Part shown: positions 43,697-53,534 of the stretch, in pieces
Layout: each line of letters starts with the position of its first letter
Numbering within the stretch: position 1 is the stretch's first letter
Assembly: GCF_027579695.1 (NCBI RefSeq)
Contig: NC_083572.1
Coordinates: 14,570,915-14,634,914 of the forward strand
Source: Neoarius graeffei
Taxonomy: Eukaryota; Chordata; Actinopteri; Siluriformes; Ariidae
Length of the DNA: 64,000 nt
Reading direction: 5' to 3'
Made by a program: the position numbers and the translations under genes
The notes under the pieces: generated by a model
Database searches by the model: none
Told to the model about the DNA's origin: nothing
Seen by the model: only the letters and a program-made list of their open reading frames with translations

Positions 43697-44291
43697 GTAC
43701 TACATACACTAAAATAGGCACAATTTTTTTTTCGCGATATTTCCAACAGAGCAGACCCTCCAATTATTTGTCCTTAGGGATAAAACTATCAAATAAATCA
43801 CAAATAAAAAGTATAACAGGCCATGTCAGGTTCAGCCCATTTTAAAGGGTTTTTGAGACTTTGGCTCCCCGACTATTTATTATTCAGAATGCGAGGGAGT
43901 TGCTTAGAGGAGCCCATGGCTGTTGATTTTAGGGACAAGTTTGAGGAGACAGAGAATTTATACAGCTTTGAAATCTGCATCATCTGACCTTTCCTAGAGA
44001 AGAATTTGAACAAGCCAAAGCTCAATAAGCTAATTAAGGTCTGGAACCTTGGTAAAAGTTACCTGAGAACTCAAATGTATTAGGGTGCCCAAACTTTCGC
44101 ATGGTGTTCCATTTCTTTTTTCAGTCTCTAATTGTACAAAACAAAAATAATACACAAATCTTGCAGAAAACGCTGAAAAGAAATGTCATCTTTACTATTA
44201 TGCCTTTTGGTGAACAATTCATCTTCTGCTCACTTAACTATTCACAGTAACAGATATTTTCAGTAAGGGTGCCCGAACTTTTGCATGCCAC

Positions 44292-44293
<2 letters not shown>

Positions 44294-44349
<56 letters not shown>

Positions 44350-44387
44350 TTTTTCTTATAAGAAAAAGACAGCAAACATACATACGT

Positions 44388-44424
<37 letters not shown>
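44294..44424. repeat. (TG)n(TA)n microsatellites
   Basis: TG then TA run at 44294-44343, ~50 bp of unique sequence, then TA at 44392-44424, between the Tc1 end and a SINE. Confidence 0.9.
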
Positions 44425-44427
<3 letters not shown>

Positions 44428-44795
44428 ATCTCATTATCTCTAGCCGCTTTATCCTTCTACAGGGTCGCAGGCAAGCTGGAGCCTATCCCAGCTGACTACG
44501 GGCGAAAGGCGGGGTACACCCTGGACAAGTCGCCAGGTCATCACAGGGCTGACACATAGACACAGACAACCATTCACACTCACATTCACACCTACGCTCA
44601 ATTTTAGTCTCACCAGTTAACCTAACCTGCATGTCTTTGGACTGTGGGGGAAACCGGAGCACCCGGAGGAAACCCACGCGGACACGAGGAGAACATGCAA
44701 ACTCCACACAGAAAGGCCCTCGCCGGCCCCGGGGCTCGAACCCAGGACCTTCTTGCTGTGAGGCGACAGCGCTAACCACTACACCACCGTGCCGC
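44425..44795 (-). mobile_element. tRNA-derived SINE, nearly full length
   Basis: Same family as 5139-5510, from the TGAGATGAGA tail (left) to the GCGGCACGGTGG head (right), inserted in a TA microsatellite so no diagnostic duplication. 44796-45111 beyond it shows no recognisable feature. Confidence 0.92.
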
Positions 44796-45111
44796 TAATA
44801 TATATATGTGAGTAGGGAGCGATTTCAGACACAGGGCAAGCCTTGTATTGCATGTGAATGTTTAGGTAAACTCTGCTCCACTGTCTGAGTGTGAACACCA
44901 ATATGCGGGATTAATTCCTCACTTGATACACACAACTACAGCCCTCATTGAAGATGGAGATAACTAATTTTCACTGTACTCACTAATCCAAATAAAGAGA
45001 ACGCACAAAATTTTAAGTTAAACCGCTGATAAACTGGCAGAGTGACATGAAATTACTAGATCTGGAAAGGTTACAATGAGACATACCGGTACTAGTTAAA
45101 TTACATAAATT

Positions 45112-45164
45112 TTACATGTTCTTCTCTACATCTGAATCCACTTCCATCTCTTCTTCAAGGCTTA

Positions 45165-45165
<1 letters not shown>
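45112..45165 (-). pseudogene. Acidic tandem exon, copy 1 (truncated)
   Basis: Reads [18 protein letters not shown] then stop. It is the second half of the exon family seen complete at 47396, 49654 and 51194; the 5' half is replaced by a (TA)n tract (45168-45270). Confidence 0.5.
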
Positions 45166-45256
<91 letters not shown>

Positions 45257-45276
45257 TATATATATATATATACATA

Positions 45277-46880
45277 CACAACCCCGATTCCAAAAAGTTG
45301 TGACAAAGTACAAATTGTAAATAAAAATGGAATGCAATAATTTACAAATCTCAAAAACTGAAATTGTATTCACAATAGAACATAGACAACATATCAAATG
45401 TCGAAAGTGAGACATTTTGAAATTTCGTGCCAAATATTGGCTCATTTGAAATTTCATGACAGCAACACATCTCAAAAAAGTTGGGACAGGGGCAATAAGA
45501 GGCTGGAAAAGTTAAAGGTACAAAAAAGGAACAGCTGGAGGACCAAATTGCAACTCATTAGGTCAATTGGCAATAGGTCATTAACATGACCGGGTATAAA
45601 AAGAGCATCTTGGAGTGGCAGCGGCTCTCAGAAGTAAAGATGGGAAGAGGATCACCAATCCCCCTATTTCTGCGCCGACAAATAGTGGAGCAATATCAGA
45701 AAGGAGTTCGACAGTGTAAAATTGCAAAGAGTTTGAACAGATCATCATCTACAGTGCATAATATCATCAAAAGATTCAGAGAATCTGGAAGAATCTCTGT
45801 GCGTAAGGGTCAAGGCCGGAAAACCATACTGGGTGCCCGTGATCTTCGGGCCCTTAGACGGCACTGCATCACATACAGGCATGCTTCTGTATTGGGAATC
45901 ACAAAATGGGCTCAGGAATATTTCCAGAGAACATTATCTGTGAGCACAATTCACCGTGCCATCCGCCGTTGCCAGCTAAAACTCTATAGTTCAAAGAAGA
46001 AGCCGTATCTAAACATGATCCAGAAACGCAGATGTCTTCTCTGGACCGAGGCTCATTTAAAATGGACTGTGGCAAAGTGGAAAACTGTTCTGTGGTCAGA
46101 CGAATCAAAATTTGAAGTTCTTTATGGAAATCAGGGACGCCGTGTCATTCGGACTAAAGAGGAGAAGGACGACCCGAGTTGTTATCAGCGCTCAGTTCAG
46201 AAGCCTGCATCTCTGATGGTATGGGGTTGCATTAGTGCGTGTGGCATGGGCAACTTACACATCTGGAAAGACACCATCAATGCTGAAAGGTATATCCAGG
46301 TTCTAGAGCAACATATGCTCCCATCCAGACGACGTCTCTTTCAGGGAAGACCTTGCATTTTCCAACATGACAATGCCAAACCACATACTGCATCAATTAC
46401 AGCATCATGGCTGCGTAGAAGAAGGGTCCGGGTACTGAACTGGCCAGCCTGCAGTCCAGATCTTTCACCCATAGAAAACATTTGGTGCATCATAAAACGG
46501 AAGATACGACAAAGACCTAAGACAACTGAGCAACTAGAATCCTACATTAGACAAGAATGGGTTAACATTCCTATCCCTAAACTTGAGCAACTTGTCTCCT
46601 CAGTCCCCAGACGTTTACAGACTGTTGTAAAGAGAAAAGGGGATGTCTCACAGTGGTAAACATGGCCTTGTCCCAACTTTTTTGAGATGTGTTGTTGTCA
46701 TAAATTTAAAATCACCTAATTTCTCTCTTTAAATGATACATTTTCTCAGTTTAAACATTTGATATGTCATCTCTGTTCTATTCTGAATAAAATATGGAAT
46801 TTTGAAACTTCCACATCATTGCATTCCGTTTTTATTTACAATTTGTACTTTGTCCCAACTTTTTTGGAATCAGGGTTGTG
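45277..46880 (+). mobile_element. Tc1-like element, intact
   Basis: TA on both sides (45275-45276, 46881-46882). Ends CACAACCCCGATTCC and ...GGAATCAGGGTTGTG. Each TIR has an outer AAAAAGTTGTGACAAAG and an inner CAAAAAAGTTGGGACAGG-type site (45470-45490; inverted at 46669-46690), the IR/DR arrangement. It encodes an uninterrupted transposase. Confidence 0.95.
45586..46659 (+). CDS. Tc1-like DD34E transposase, intact
   Basis: 357 codons from the first ATG; the ATG at 45640 ([20 protein letters not shown]) is the likely start, giving ~339 residues. Paired-like helix-turn-helix ([20 protein letters not shown]), GRKT linker, second HTH, then the catalytic core: Asp in LWSDESKFE, Asp in [11 protein letters not shown], Glu 34 residues later in [11 protein letters not shown]. 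It ends in KGDVSQW. No stops or frameshifts, so it may encode an active cut-and-paste transposase acting on the flanking IR/DR repeats. Confidence 0.95.
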   Translation: MTGYKKSILEWQRLSEVKMGRGSPIPLFLRRQIVEQYQKGVRQCKIAKSLNRSSSTVHNIIKRFRESGRISVRKGQGRKTILGARDLRALRRHCITYRHASVLGITKWAQEYFQRTLSVSTIHRAIRRCQLKLYSSKKKPYLNMIQKRRCLLWTEAHLKWTVAKWKTVLWSDESKFEVLYGNQGRRVIRTKEEKDDPSCYQRSVQKPASLMVWGCISACGMGNLHIWKDTINAERYIQVLEQHMLPSRRRLFQGRPCIFQHDNAKPHTASITASWLRRRRVRVLNWPACSPDLSPIENIWCIIKRKIRQRPKTTEQLESYIRQEWVNIPIPKLEQLVSSVPRRLQTVVKRKGDVSQW

Positions 46881-46887
46881 TATATAT

Positions 46888-47051
46888 CTCATCTCATCTC
46901 ATTATCTCTAGCCGCTTTCTCCTCATCTCATCTCATTATCTCTAGCCGCTTTATCCTTCTACAGGGTCGCAGGCAAGCTAGAGCCTATCCCAGCTGACTA
47001 CGGGCGAAAGGCGGGGTACACCCTGGACAAGTAGCCAGGTCATCACAGGGC
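46888..47051 (-). mobile_element. SINE, head-truncated, with duplicated tail
   Basis: The tail word TCATTATCTCTAGCCGCTTT occurs twice (46898, 46936), then the body to CATCACAGGGC; the tRNA head is missing. Inserted at the TA tract beside the intact Tc1. Confidence 0.88.
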
Positions 47052-47395
47052 ATATATATTAGTGTGTGTGTGTGCACGCGTGTATAAACATTTTATAAAA
47101 ATATTTTTTAAAAGTAGTAATACTTGAAAATCTAAATAAAAAGCAGATTCTGGTCACATTTTGATTGAATTGTACCATATTTTAGCAGATTTAGTGGAAT
47201 TGGCAGTTATCACACTGTTGTCTTTAGAACCAAAGTTGTACTATAACGTGTTGCCCTGAGTTTTAAACGCTTGGTAAGTTAGACCCAACATGGGAAGGTG
47301 CATTTCAACCTGCCTTGAAATTGTACATGTGACCACTACAGAAGTATACGGTGCAAATTATAGGCCTATTTTTTTAAATTATCGACCATCATTAC

Positions 47396-47515
47396 CTAAT
47401 CCTGCATATCCACATCCATCTCCTCTGTATCCTCATCCACCTCCATTTCTTCTTCTTCCTCCAGAGTTAGGTTCTCGACGGATCCACTGATCTCTCTAAT
47501 GCCATTATGTGGATT
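47396..47515 (-). CDS. Acidic tandem exon, copy 2
   Basis: 120 bp between TTATTCAG and |GTAATG: NPHNGIREISGSVENLTLEE, then EEEMEVDEDTEEMDVDMQD and TAG as the last codon before the donor. Flanking intron sequence is conserved with the copies at 49.7 and 51.2 kb. Gene unknown. Confidence 0.5.
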   Translation of the reverse strand, partial: NPHNGIREISGSVENLTLEEEEEMEVDEDTEEMDVDMQD

Positions 47516-47559
47516 CTGAATAAATAAACACAAGTTTGGGTGGTTTAAACAATCTAAAT

Positions 47560-47671
47560 AATAATAATAATAATAATAATTTATTATAAAATATATGTCT
47601 GGAAGATTCCAACCATGTCACAAATGTCATCATACAGCATCTATGGAATAGACGTGTGGTCAAACCACATG

Positions 47672-47766
<95 letters not shown>

Positions 47767-47768
47767 CC
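47560..47768. repeat. (AAT)n and (TA)n(GT)n microsatellites
   Basis: AAT run at 47560-47581; TA/TG run at 47676-47765 directly abutting a SINE. Confidence 0.9.
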
Positions 47769-48069
47769 CAACTGACTACGGGCGAAAGGCGGGGTACACC
47801 CTGGACAAGTCACCAGGTCATCACAGGGCTGACACATAGACGCAGACAACCATTCACACTCACACCTATGGTCAATTTAGAGTCACCAGTTAACCTAACC
47901 TGCATGTCTTTGGACTGTGGGGGAAACCGGAGCACCCGGAGGAAACCCACGCGGACACGGGGAGAACATGCAAACTCCGCACAGAAAGGCCCTTGTCGGC
48001 CACGGGGCTCGAGCCCGGACCTTCTTGCTGTGAGGCGGCAGCGCTAACCACTACACCACCGTGCCGCCC
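47766..48069 (-). mobile_element. SINE, tail-truncated
   Basis: From CCCAACTGACTACGGGCG to the head GGCGGCACGGTGG; the LINE-like tail is replaced by a TA microsatellite. Directly abuts the truncated Tc1 at 48070. Confidence 0.9.
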
Positions 48070-49323
48070 CTATCAGATTTTCAAACAAGTCATAAAAGTA
48101 GATAAAGAGAACCCAGTTAAACAAATGAGACAAACATATTATACTTGGTCATTTATTTATTGAGGAAAACGATCCAATATCACACATCTGTGAATGGCAA
48201 AAGTATGTGAACCTTTAGGATTAGCAGTTAATTTGAAGGTGAAATTAGAGTCAGGTGTTTTCAATCAATGGGATGACAATCAGGTGTGAGTGGGCACCCT
48301 GTTTTATTTAAAGAACAGGGATCTATCAAAGTCTGAGCTTCACAACACACGTTTGTGGAAGTGTATCATGGGACGTACAGAGGAGATTTCTGAGGACCTC
48401 AGAAAAAGCGTTGTTGTTGCTCATCAGGCTGGAAAAGGTTACAAAACCATCTCTAAAGAGTTTGGACTCCACCAATCCACAGTCAGACAGATTGTGTACA
48501 AATGAAGGAAATTCAAGACCATTGTTACCCTCCCCAGGAGTGTTCGACCAACAAAGATCACTCCAAGAGCAAGGCGTGTAATAGTCGGCGAGGTCACAAA
48601 GCACCCCAGGGTAACTTCTAAGCAACTGAAGGCCTCTCTTACATTGGCTAATGTTAATGTTCATGAGTCCACCATCAGGAGAACACTAAACAACAATGGT
48701 GTGCATGGCATGGTCGCAAGGAGAAAGCCACTGCTCTCCAAAAAGAACATCGCTGCTCGTCTGCAGTTTGCTAAAGATCATGTGGACAAGCCAGAAGGCT
48801 ATTGGAAAAATGTTTTGTGGACGGACGAGACTAAAATAGATCTTTTTGGTTTAAAGAAGAATAAAGTTAATGTTTTGGAATGGCCAAGTCAAAGTCCTGA
48901 CCTTAATCCAATCGGAATGTTGTGGAAGGACCTGAAGCGAGCAGTTCAATGTGAGGAAACCCACCAACATCCCAGAGTTGAAGCTGTTCTGTACGGAGGA
49001 ACGGGCTAAAATCCCTCCAAGCCGGTGTGCAGGACTGATCAACAGTTACCGGAAACGTTTAGTTGCAGTTATTGCTGCACAAGGAGGTCACACCAGATAC
49101 TGAAAGCAAAGGTTCACATACTTTTGCCACTCACAGATATGTGATATTGGATCATTTTCCTCAATAAATAAATGACCAAGTATCATATTTTTGTCTCATT
49201 TGTTTAACTGGGTTCTCTTTATCTACTTTTACGACTTGTTTGAAAACCTGATGATGTTTTAGGTCATATTTATGCAGAAATATAGAAAATTCTAAAGGGT
49301 TCACAAACTTTCAAGTACCACTG
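48070..49323 (+). mobile_element. Tc1-like element, left end truncated
   Basis: Inverted repeats TTTCAAACAAGTCATAAAAG (48075) and the inverse at 49230. The right end is intact (...TTTCAAGTACCACTG|TA); the outer left ~60 bp are missing at the junction with the SINE. It carries a deleted transposase. Confidence 0.9.
48368..49105 (+). pseudogene. Tc1-like transposase, internally deleted
   Basis: Starts MGRTEEISEDLRKSVVVAHQ. A stop at 48503-48505 (YK*RKFKT), later [17 protein letters not shown] and [13 protein letters not shown] with the first Asp. Then a deletion fuses LKKN to [16 protein letters not shown], removing the second Asp; the third residue is Gly (NPIGMLW). Inactive. Confidence 0.93.
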
Positions 49324-49653
49324 TATATATAAAACATTTAATAAAAATAATATTCATTTTTGTTAAAAGTAGTAATATTTAAAAATCTAAATAAAAAGCA
49401 GATTCTGGTCACGTTTTGATTGAATTGTACCATATTTTAGCAGATTTAGTGGAATTATCAGTTATCAGATTGTTGTCTTTAGAACCAAAATTGTACCATA
49501 ATTTGGTGCCCTGAGTTTTAAACCCTTTGTAAGGTAGACCCTTATTAAAAAAATAATTCATCAACATCGGTGCATTTCAGCCTGCCTTGAAATTACACAT
49601 GTGACCACCGTGCAAACTATAGGCCTATTTATTAAGTTATAGGCCATCATTAC

Positions 49654-49740
49654 CTCATCAATGTCCATTCTTTCTTCTTGCTCCTCCAGACTTAGTCTCT
49701 GGAACATTCCAACCAGCTCACGAATGTCATCAGACACCAT
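49654..49740 (-). CDS. Acidic tandem exon, copy 3 (fully open)
   Basis: 87 bp between CCATAG and GAG|GTAATG, in phase at both ends: MVSDDIRELVGMFQRLSLEE, QEERMDIDE. The only copy with no stop, so the best candidate for a functional exon. Confidence 0.5.
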
Positions 49741-49818
49741 CTATGGAATAGACGTGTGGTCAAACCATCTAAATAATAATAATTTCATATATATAAATAT
49801 AAACACACACACACACAG

Positions 49819-49845
49819 AGTGGTGCTTGAAAGTTTGTGAACCCA
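49819..49845 (+). mobile_element. Isolated Tc1 TIR fragment
   Basis: AGTGGTGCTTGAAAGTTTGT then GAACCC, after a (CA)n tract. It matches the outer TIR of the Tc1 at 48070-49323, which lacks this end on its left. Confidence 0.7.
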
Positions 49846-49927
49846 CGTTTTGATTGAATTGTCCCATATTTCATTTATGGATAGACTCTTCCAGATATGT
49901 TGAATCTATGGAATAGACCTGTGGTCA

Positions 49928-49939
49928 AACAACAACAAC

Positions 49940-49971
<32 letters not shown>

Positions 49972-50000
49972 CAACAACAACAATAATAATAATAATAATG
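49928..50000. repeat. (AAC)n/(AAT)n microsatellite
   Basis: Alternating AAC and AAT blocks. Confidence 0.95.
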
Positions 50001-50141
50001 AGAGGTCAACAAAGTACCCAACTTCATTACTTTACTCAAAGTACAGATCCCACTGGTCAAATGTTACTCTGATACAAGTGAAAGTTGTCCAGCCAAATTT
50101 TTACTTAAGTTAAAGTATTGAAGTACTCGCTTTTAAAAATA

Positions 50142-50480
50142 CTTAAGTATTAAAAGTACATTTTCTGTCAACACATTGTTGCATTATTGCCACAATGCTT
50201 ACAAAACCTAATGTCGTTACCAAAGACAGAAATGTGAATTCACAAAATGAACACATGCTGTGCCATCATGGTGGTTTAACATGAAGCTAGCTTGTCACAT
50301 TCAATGTGGCAGGTGGACCTTCACTGACGAGCTAGCTTAATGTTAAACCACCATGATGGCACAGCATGTGTTCATTTTGTGAATTCACATTTCTGTCTTT
50401 GGTAACGACATTAGGTTTTGTAAGCATTGTGGCAATAATGCAACAATGTGTTGACAGAAAATGTACTTTTAATACTTAAG
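50142..50480. repeat. 141-bp perfect inverted repeat
   Basis: Arms 50142-50282 and 50340-50480 are exact reverse complements (CTTAAGTATTAAAAGTAC ... GGTTTAACAT) around a 57-base spacer that itself contains a split AGCTAGCTT pair. The outer flank has the TACTTAAGT words of a fish MITE, so it is likely a foldback element. Confidence 0.93.
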
Positions 50481-50637
50481 TTTGAAAAGCATTTGCCAAT
50501 GTGTAGGTACGCGCACATCTCCGATCTATCGGCCACCATTTTGTTCCATTCCCAGTATGACCGCGAATGGAACAAAATGGTGGCCGCTAGATCGGAGATG
50601 TGCGCGTACCTACACATTGGCAAATGCTTTTCAAACT
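50479..50637. repeat. 73-bp near-perfect inverted repeat, abutting
   Basis: Arms 50479-50551 and 50565-50637 (AGTTTGAAAAGCATTTGCC ... GTTCCATTC) differ at one or two bases around a 13-base loop. It starts where the previous palindrome ends, overlapping by two bases. The sequence is GC-richer (GTAGGTACGCGCACATCTCC). Confidence 0.93.
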
Positions 50638-51193
50638 CACAATTATATCGGGTAGCTAATGCTACTAGAAAAGAAAGATTTCTACATTCTGTTTATTTGG
50701 CAAGATTATGCTAAAACTTATTTCTGAAAGCACTTCAGATAAGTTATAATGTTATTCATGTTAGCGTAACTCCATTTTTACATGCTAACTACAGTGTCCA
50801 AGCTAGCTAGCTATGTGTAAGTGATACAGTCGGTTCTCGGCACGTTAAAAGTGGATCAACGTTGTAACGACATAACGTTACTGTACAAGCAATGCTTATT
50901 TAACCGTAACAAACTTAAGCCCTATATGTTGAAATTCCTATCTTATTCATTCGTTAATTTATCACACGGTCTTACCTCCGTCAAGTTCGTCTTCTCGACG
51001 CAGCCGGAAATGGGCGAGGCCTGCTAAAGTCACGTGGCAGACTACAAAATCGCAAAATGACCCCCGTGAAATTCCTGCCCTGCTTATGAAAAAAATAATT
51101 CATCAACAACATGTAAAGGTGCTTTTCAACCTGTCTTGAAATTGCATGTGACCACAACAGAAGTATACCATGCAAATTATAGGCCGTGATTAC

Positions 51194-51302
51194 TTCATCC
51201 AGCATATCCACATCCATCATTTTCTTCCACTTCCATTTCTTCTTCTTCCAGACTTAGGTTCTGGAAGAATCCACTGATTTCTCTAATGTTATCATGTGGC
51301 AT
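51194..51302 (-). CDS. Acidic tandem exon, copy 4
   Basis: 109 bp between TTATTCAG and GAA|GTAATC: MPHDNIREISGFFQNLSLEE, EEMEVEEN, then DGCGYAG and TGA after what looks like a one-base shift relative to copy 2. Downstream intron sequence (to ~51085) is conserved with copies 2 and 3. Confidence 0.45.
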
Positions 51303-51310
51303 CTGAATAA

Positions 51311-51343
51311 ATAAACACAAATCTGTGTGGTTTAAACAATCTA

Positions 51344-51374
<31 letters not shown>

Positions 51375-52161
51375 TATGAAGTATATTATATTATAAATGT
51401 ATATTTAACATTTTATAAAAATTATATATTTTTAAAAGTAGTAACATTTTAAAATCTAATTAAAAAGCTAATTAAATGGATACATAAATCTTCATTAACT
51501 TGTATGAATTGAGGAAAGAAAGATAAAAGAAAGAGTCCACTTAGTCTTTGCTGGGTTTTATTTCATCACGGTGATGATTCATCAACGTCTTGTTCAGGCT
51601 TTTCGCCACTTTCTGTGCAGTTTTTCTGCTTTCTGCTTTGAGTTGTAGGTATCATGCCGCCATCTTGTGTCAGAACTACAATTCCCAGGCAACTTCCGCG
51701 TTGACTACGTCACGCCTGGGCGGGATCACGTACACATTCCTCAGGTTTCAACAAAAGGACTTGGAACACAGCCATCTTTGCTCTTTCGCGTCGGACTCTA
51801 ACTGAGACTGACCTAAAAAGAGAACTCATCATCAGACGTCTAAACAACGCGTTTCCTTCTTTAATCTGCTCCTGATCAAAGTAGATATCGGAAACACACG
51901 ATTATCAACTCAAGCGAGTTATTAACCGGTTTTTGCAAGTATCACTTGTCTTTTAAACGCGTACGCGGCTGCGAGCAAAGGCAGTTTTCTAAAGAGCTCT
52001 TCTCTTTTCTTTCTTTTAAATCCGTGCACGGTGTTGAACAAAGACTTTGTCTTATCAACTACGAAGATCACCAAAGAAAGCTTCAGAACTTCTCTCTCCC
52101 TCACCGAAGACTTCTGACCTCAGGAAGCGCGTGCAACTTCCTCGAGCCTCCAACTTCAGAC
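51311..52161. other. No gene recognised; interrupted repeat
   Basis: 51311-51480 repeats the start of the tandem-exon unit. 51520-52161 continues at 53535-54500 once the hAT is removed. It has GC-rich, promoter-like DNA (ACTACGTCACGCC) and no long frame. It may be an LTR or the 5' region of a large retroelement; not resolved. Confidence 0.4.
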
Positions 52162-53526
52162 CAATGCCGGGGTGGCCCTATATTTAGCCGGGACCATCCC
52201 CGGCCCAAACCATCAATGGTGGCCTGCTTGGAGCATGGGGAAAATAATTTTCACTAATTTTGGTCACTGATCTTATTCTTGCATTAATCATCAATTCAAC
52301 TGCACTCTGCATTTTCACATGGCAGCCCAGACGCCGACAGCATCGCAGCAGATTAAATAGGCGCTACCAAATAAGGAAATTCTCCCCTCCCCTCTATTGC
52401 AGTTGGTTTGGTCCAAGACTCCTCCTCTGTATTGCGGGGAACTTAAACAACATTGGCGCGAAACAGCGCGTGTCAGTGATGGAGGGCAGAAAGAGGCCAG
52501 GTGGAACTGAAAGGGCGAAGCTTAAAAAAAGGAAGGAGGTGGCAGCAAAATGTGCCAAATTGACAGATATGTTCTCAAGACCAGCTGGTAGGTTACGAAA
52601 GATATGGAGTATGATAACCCTGTTTGTCAATTTTATCAGTCTATGCTAGGCCTATAATGTGTCGATAGTTTGTGATGTCAATTCAGCTTTTTGATGTCAT
52701 GTGAAATCTCGCAATTTACACGGTATAGATGTGGTGTATGTCTTAATTCTAAGAAGAACCGGACATTGCTTTACATCCCAGTTATTAAAAATTTTAGATG
52801 AACAGGTCCCAAATGTGCTGTTGCGCGTTATTTCCTCATCCAGCCTATTTCATCTCGCTGTCACACCGTGCATTTCCACAGGCGTGCACACATTGTGGTT
52901 ATGAACACATAGGCCTAGAAGTCATATTTGATGTTAAATAATTGTTGTTAAATATATAACTTAGAAGAGGTGTATGCGTATGCTAATATTCTAAGCAGAA
53001 TCGAACACTTGCTTTAGCCTACATTTCATTTAACCATTTTTGAGTTGCCTAATGCGCCCTCACGCTTTATCTGCTGGTTGCTGAGTACCCAGCATTGTTG
53101 ATTTGCCATTATTTTCGAGGCGTATGCGGCATGTAATGCACAAGCATTGGTTCAAATGCACGCGAGATGGGTGCTTTCGTTATTTTAAGACTGTGTGACT
53201 AAAAATGTGTTGTGTAATTCGTCTTAAATAACGCGAAACAATCAGCCATACTCGCTGCTTTGCTATTTGGAGTGGCAGTCAGCTGGATTTCGCCCTCGAC
53301 GTAAAAGTTCATTCCCACACCCGGGCCGAAGATGCCGATTTCTAAAGATGCATGTCCTTTGGATGTGTTTTCAAATATTTTCACTAAGGAACTTTGGGAC
53401 ATGTTGGTGACACAGATAAATGTATATGCGGATTAGACACGCGGCCATACACCATCCAATTTTAAGTGGAGCCCCGTGAATGTGAATTAAACTCCTGGAC
53501 TGAAAACAGGGCCCACTCCGGCCATG
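52162..53526 (+). mobile_element. Non-autonomous hAT (CTTCAGAC site)
   Basis: Perfect 8-bp duplication CTTCAGAC (52154-52161, 53527-53534). Ends CAATGCCGGGGTGGCCC and ...GGGCCCACTCCGGCCATG. It keeps exon 1 at 52479-52587; the rest is AT-rich, with no transposase. Confidence 0.9.
52479..52587 (+). pseudogene. hAT exon 1 with splice donor
   Basis: MEGRKRPGGTERAKLKKRKE, then VAAKCAKLTDMFSRPA, ending CTG|GTAGGT. The Lys-rich head is typical of ZMYM/TTF-type hAT first exons. Confidence 0.6.
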
Positions 53527-53534
53527 CTTCAGAC

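Larger units (their letters stand above)
16462..43873 (-). mobile_element. Unclassified TIR element with PIN/XPG-like + CXC gene
   Basis: Ends GTCGGGGAGCCAAAGTC and GACTTTGGCTCCCCGAC are exact inverted repeats, extended to ~570-bp TIRs. Flanks are TA on both sides, or a weaker 8-bp pair TATTTTTA/TATTTATT. Without the 24.3-kb insertion in its right TIR it is about 3.1 kb and encodes only the protein at 17444-18793. That protein family is frequent in fish and invertebrate repeats; the pairing with an XPG-like nuclease recalls Academ transposons, but TSD and size do not settle this. No DDE transposase is present, so it may be non-autonomous. Confidence 0.75.
15255..44293 (-). mobile_element. Tc1-like element split by a 27.4-kb insertion
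   Basis: The left part (15255-16461) begins AGTGGTATGCAAAAGTTTGG. The right part (43874-44293) ends CGAACTTTTGCATGCCACTG, its inverted repeat, followed by an inverted CTGTTACTGTGAA / TTCACAGTAACAG pair. Both parts supply one Tc1 transposase gene: the 5' 14 codons on the right, the rest on the left. Everything between is the PIN/CXC element and its nested content. Confidence 0.9.
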
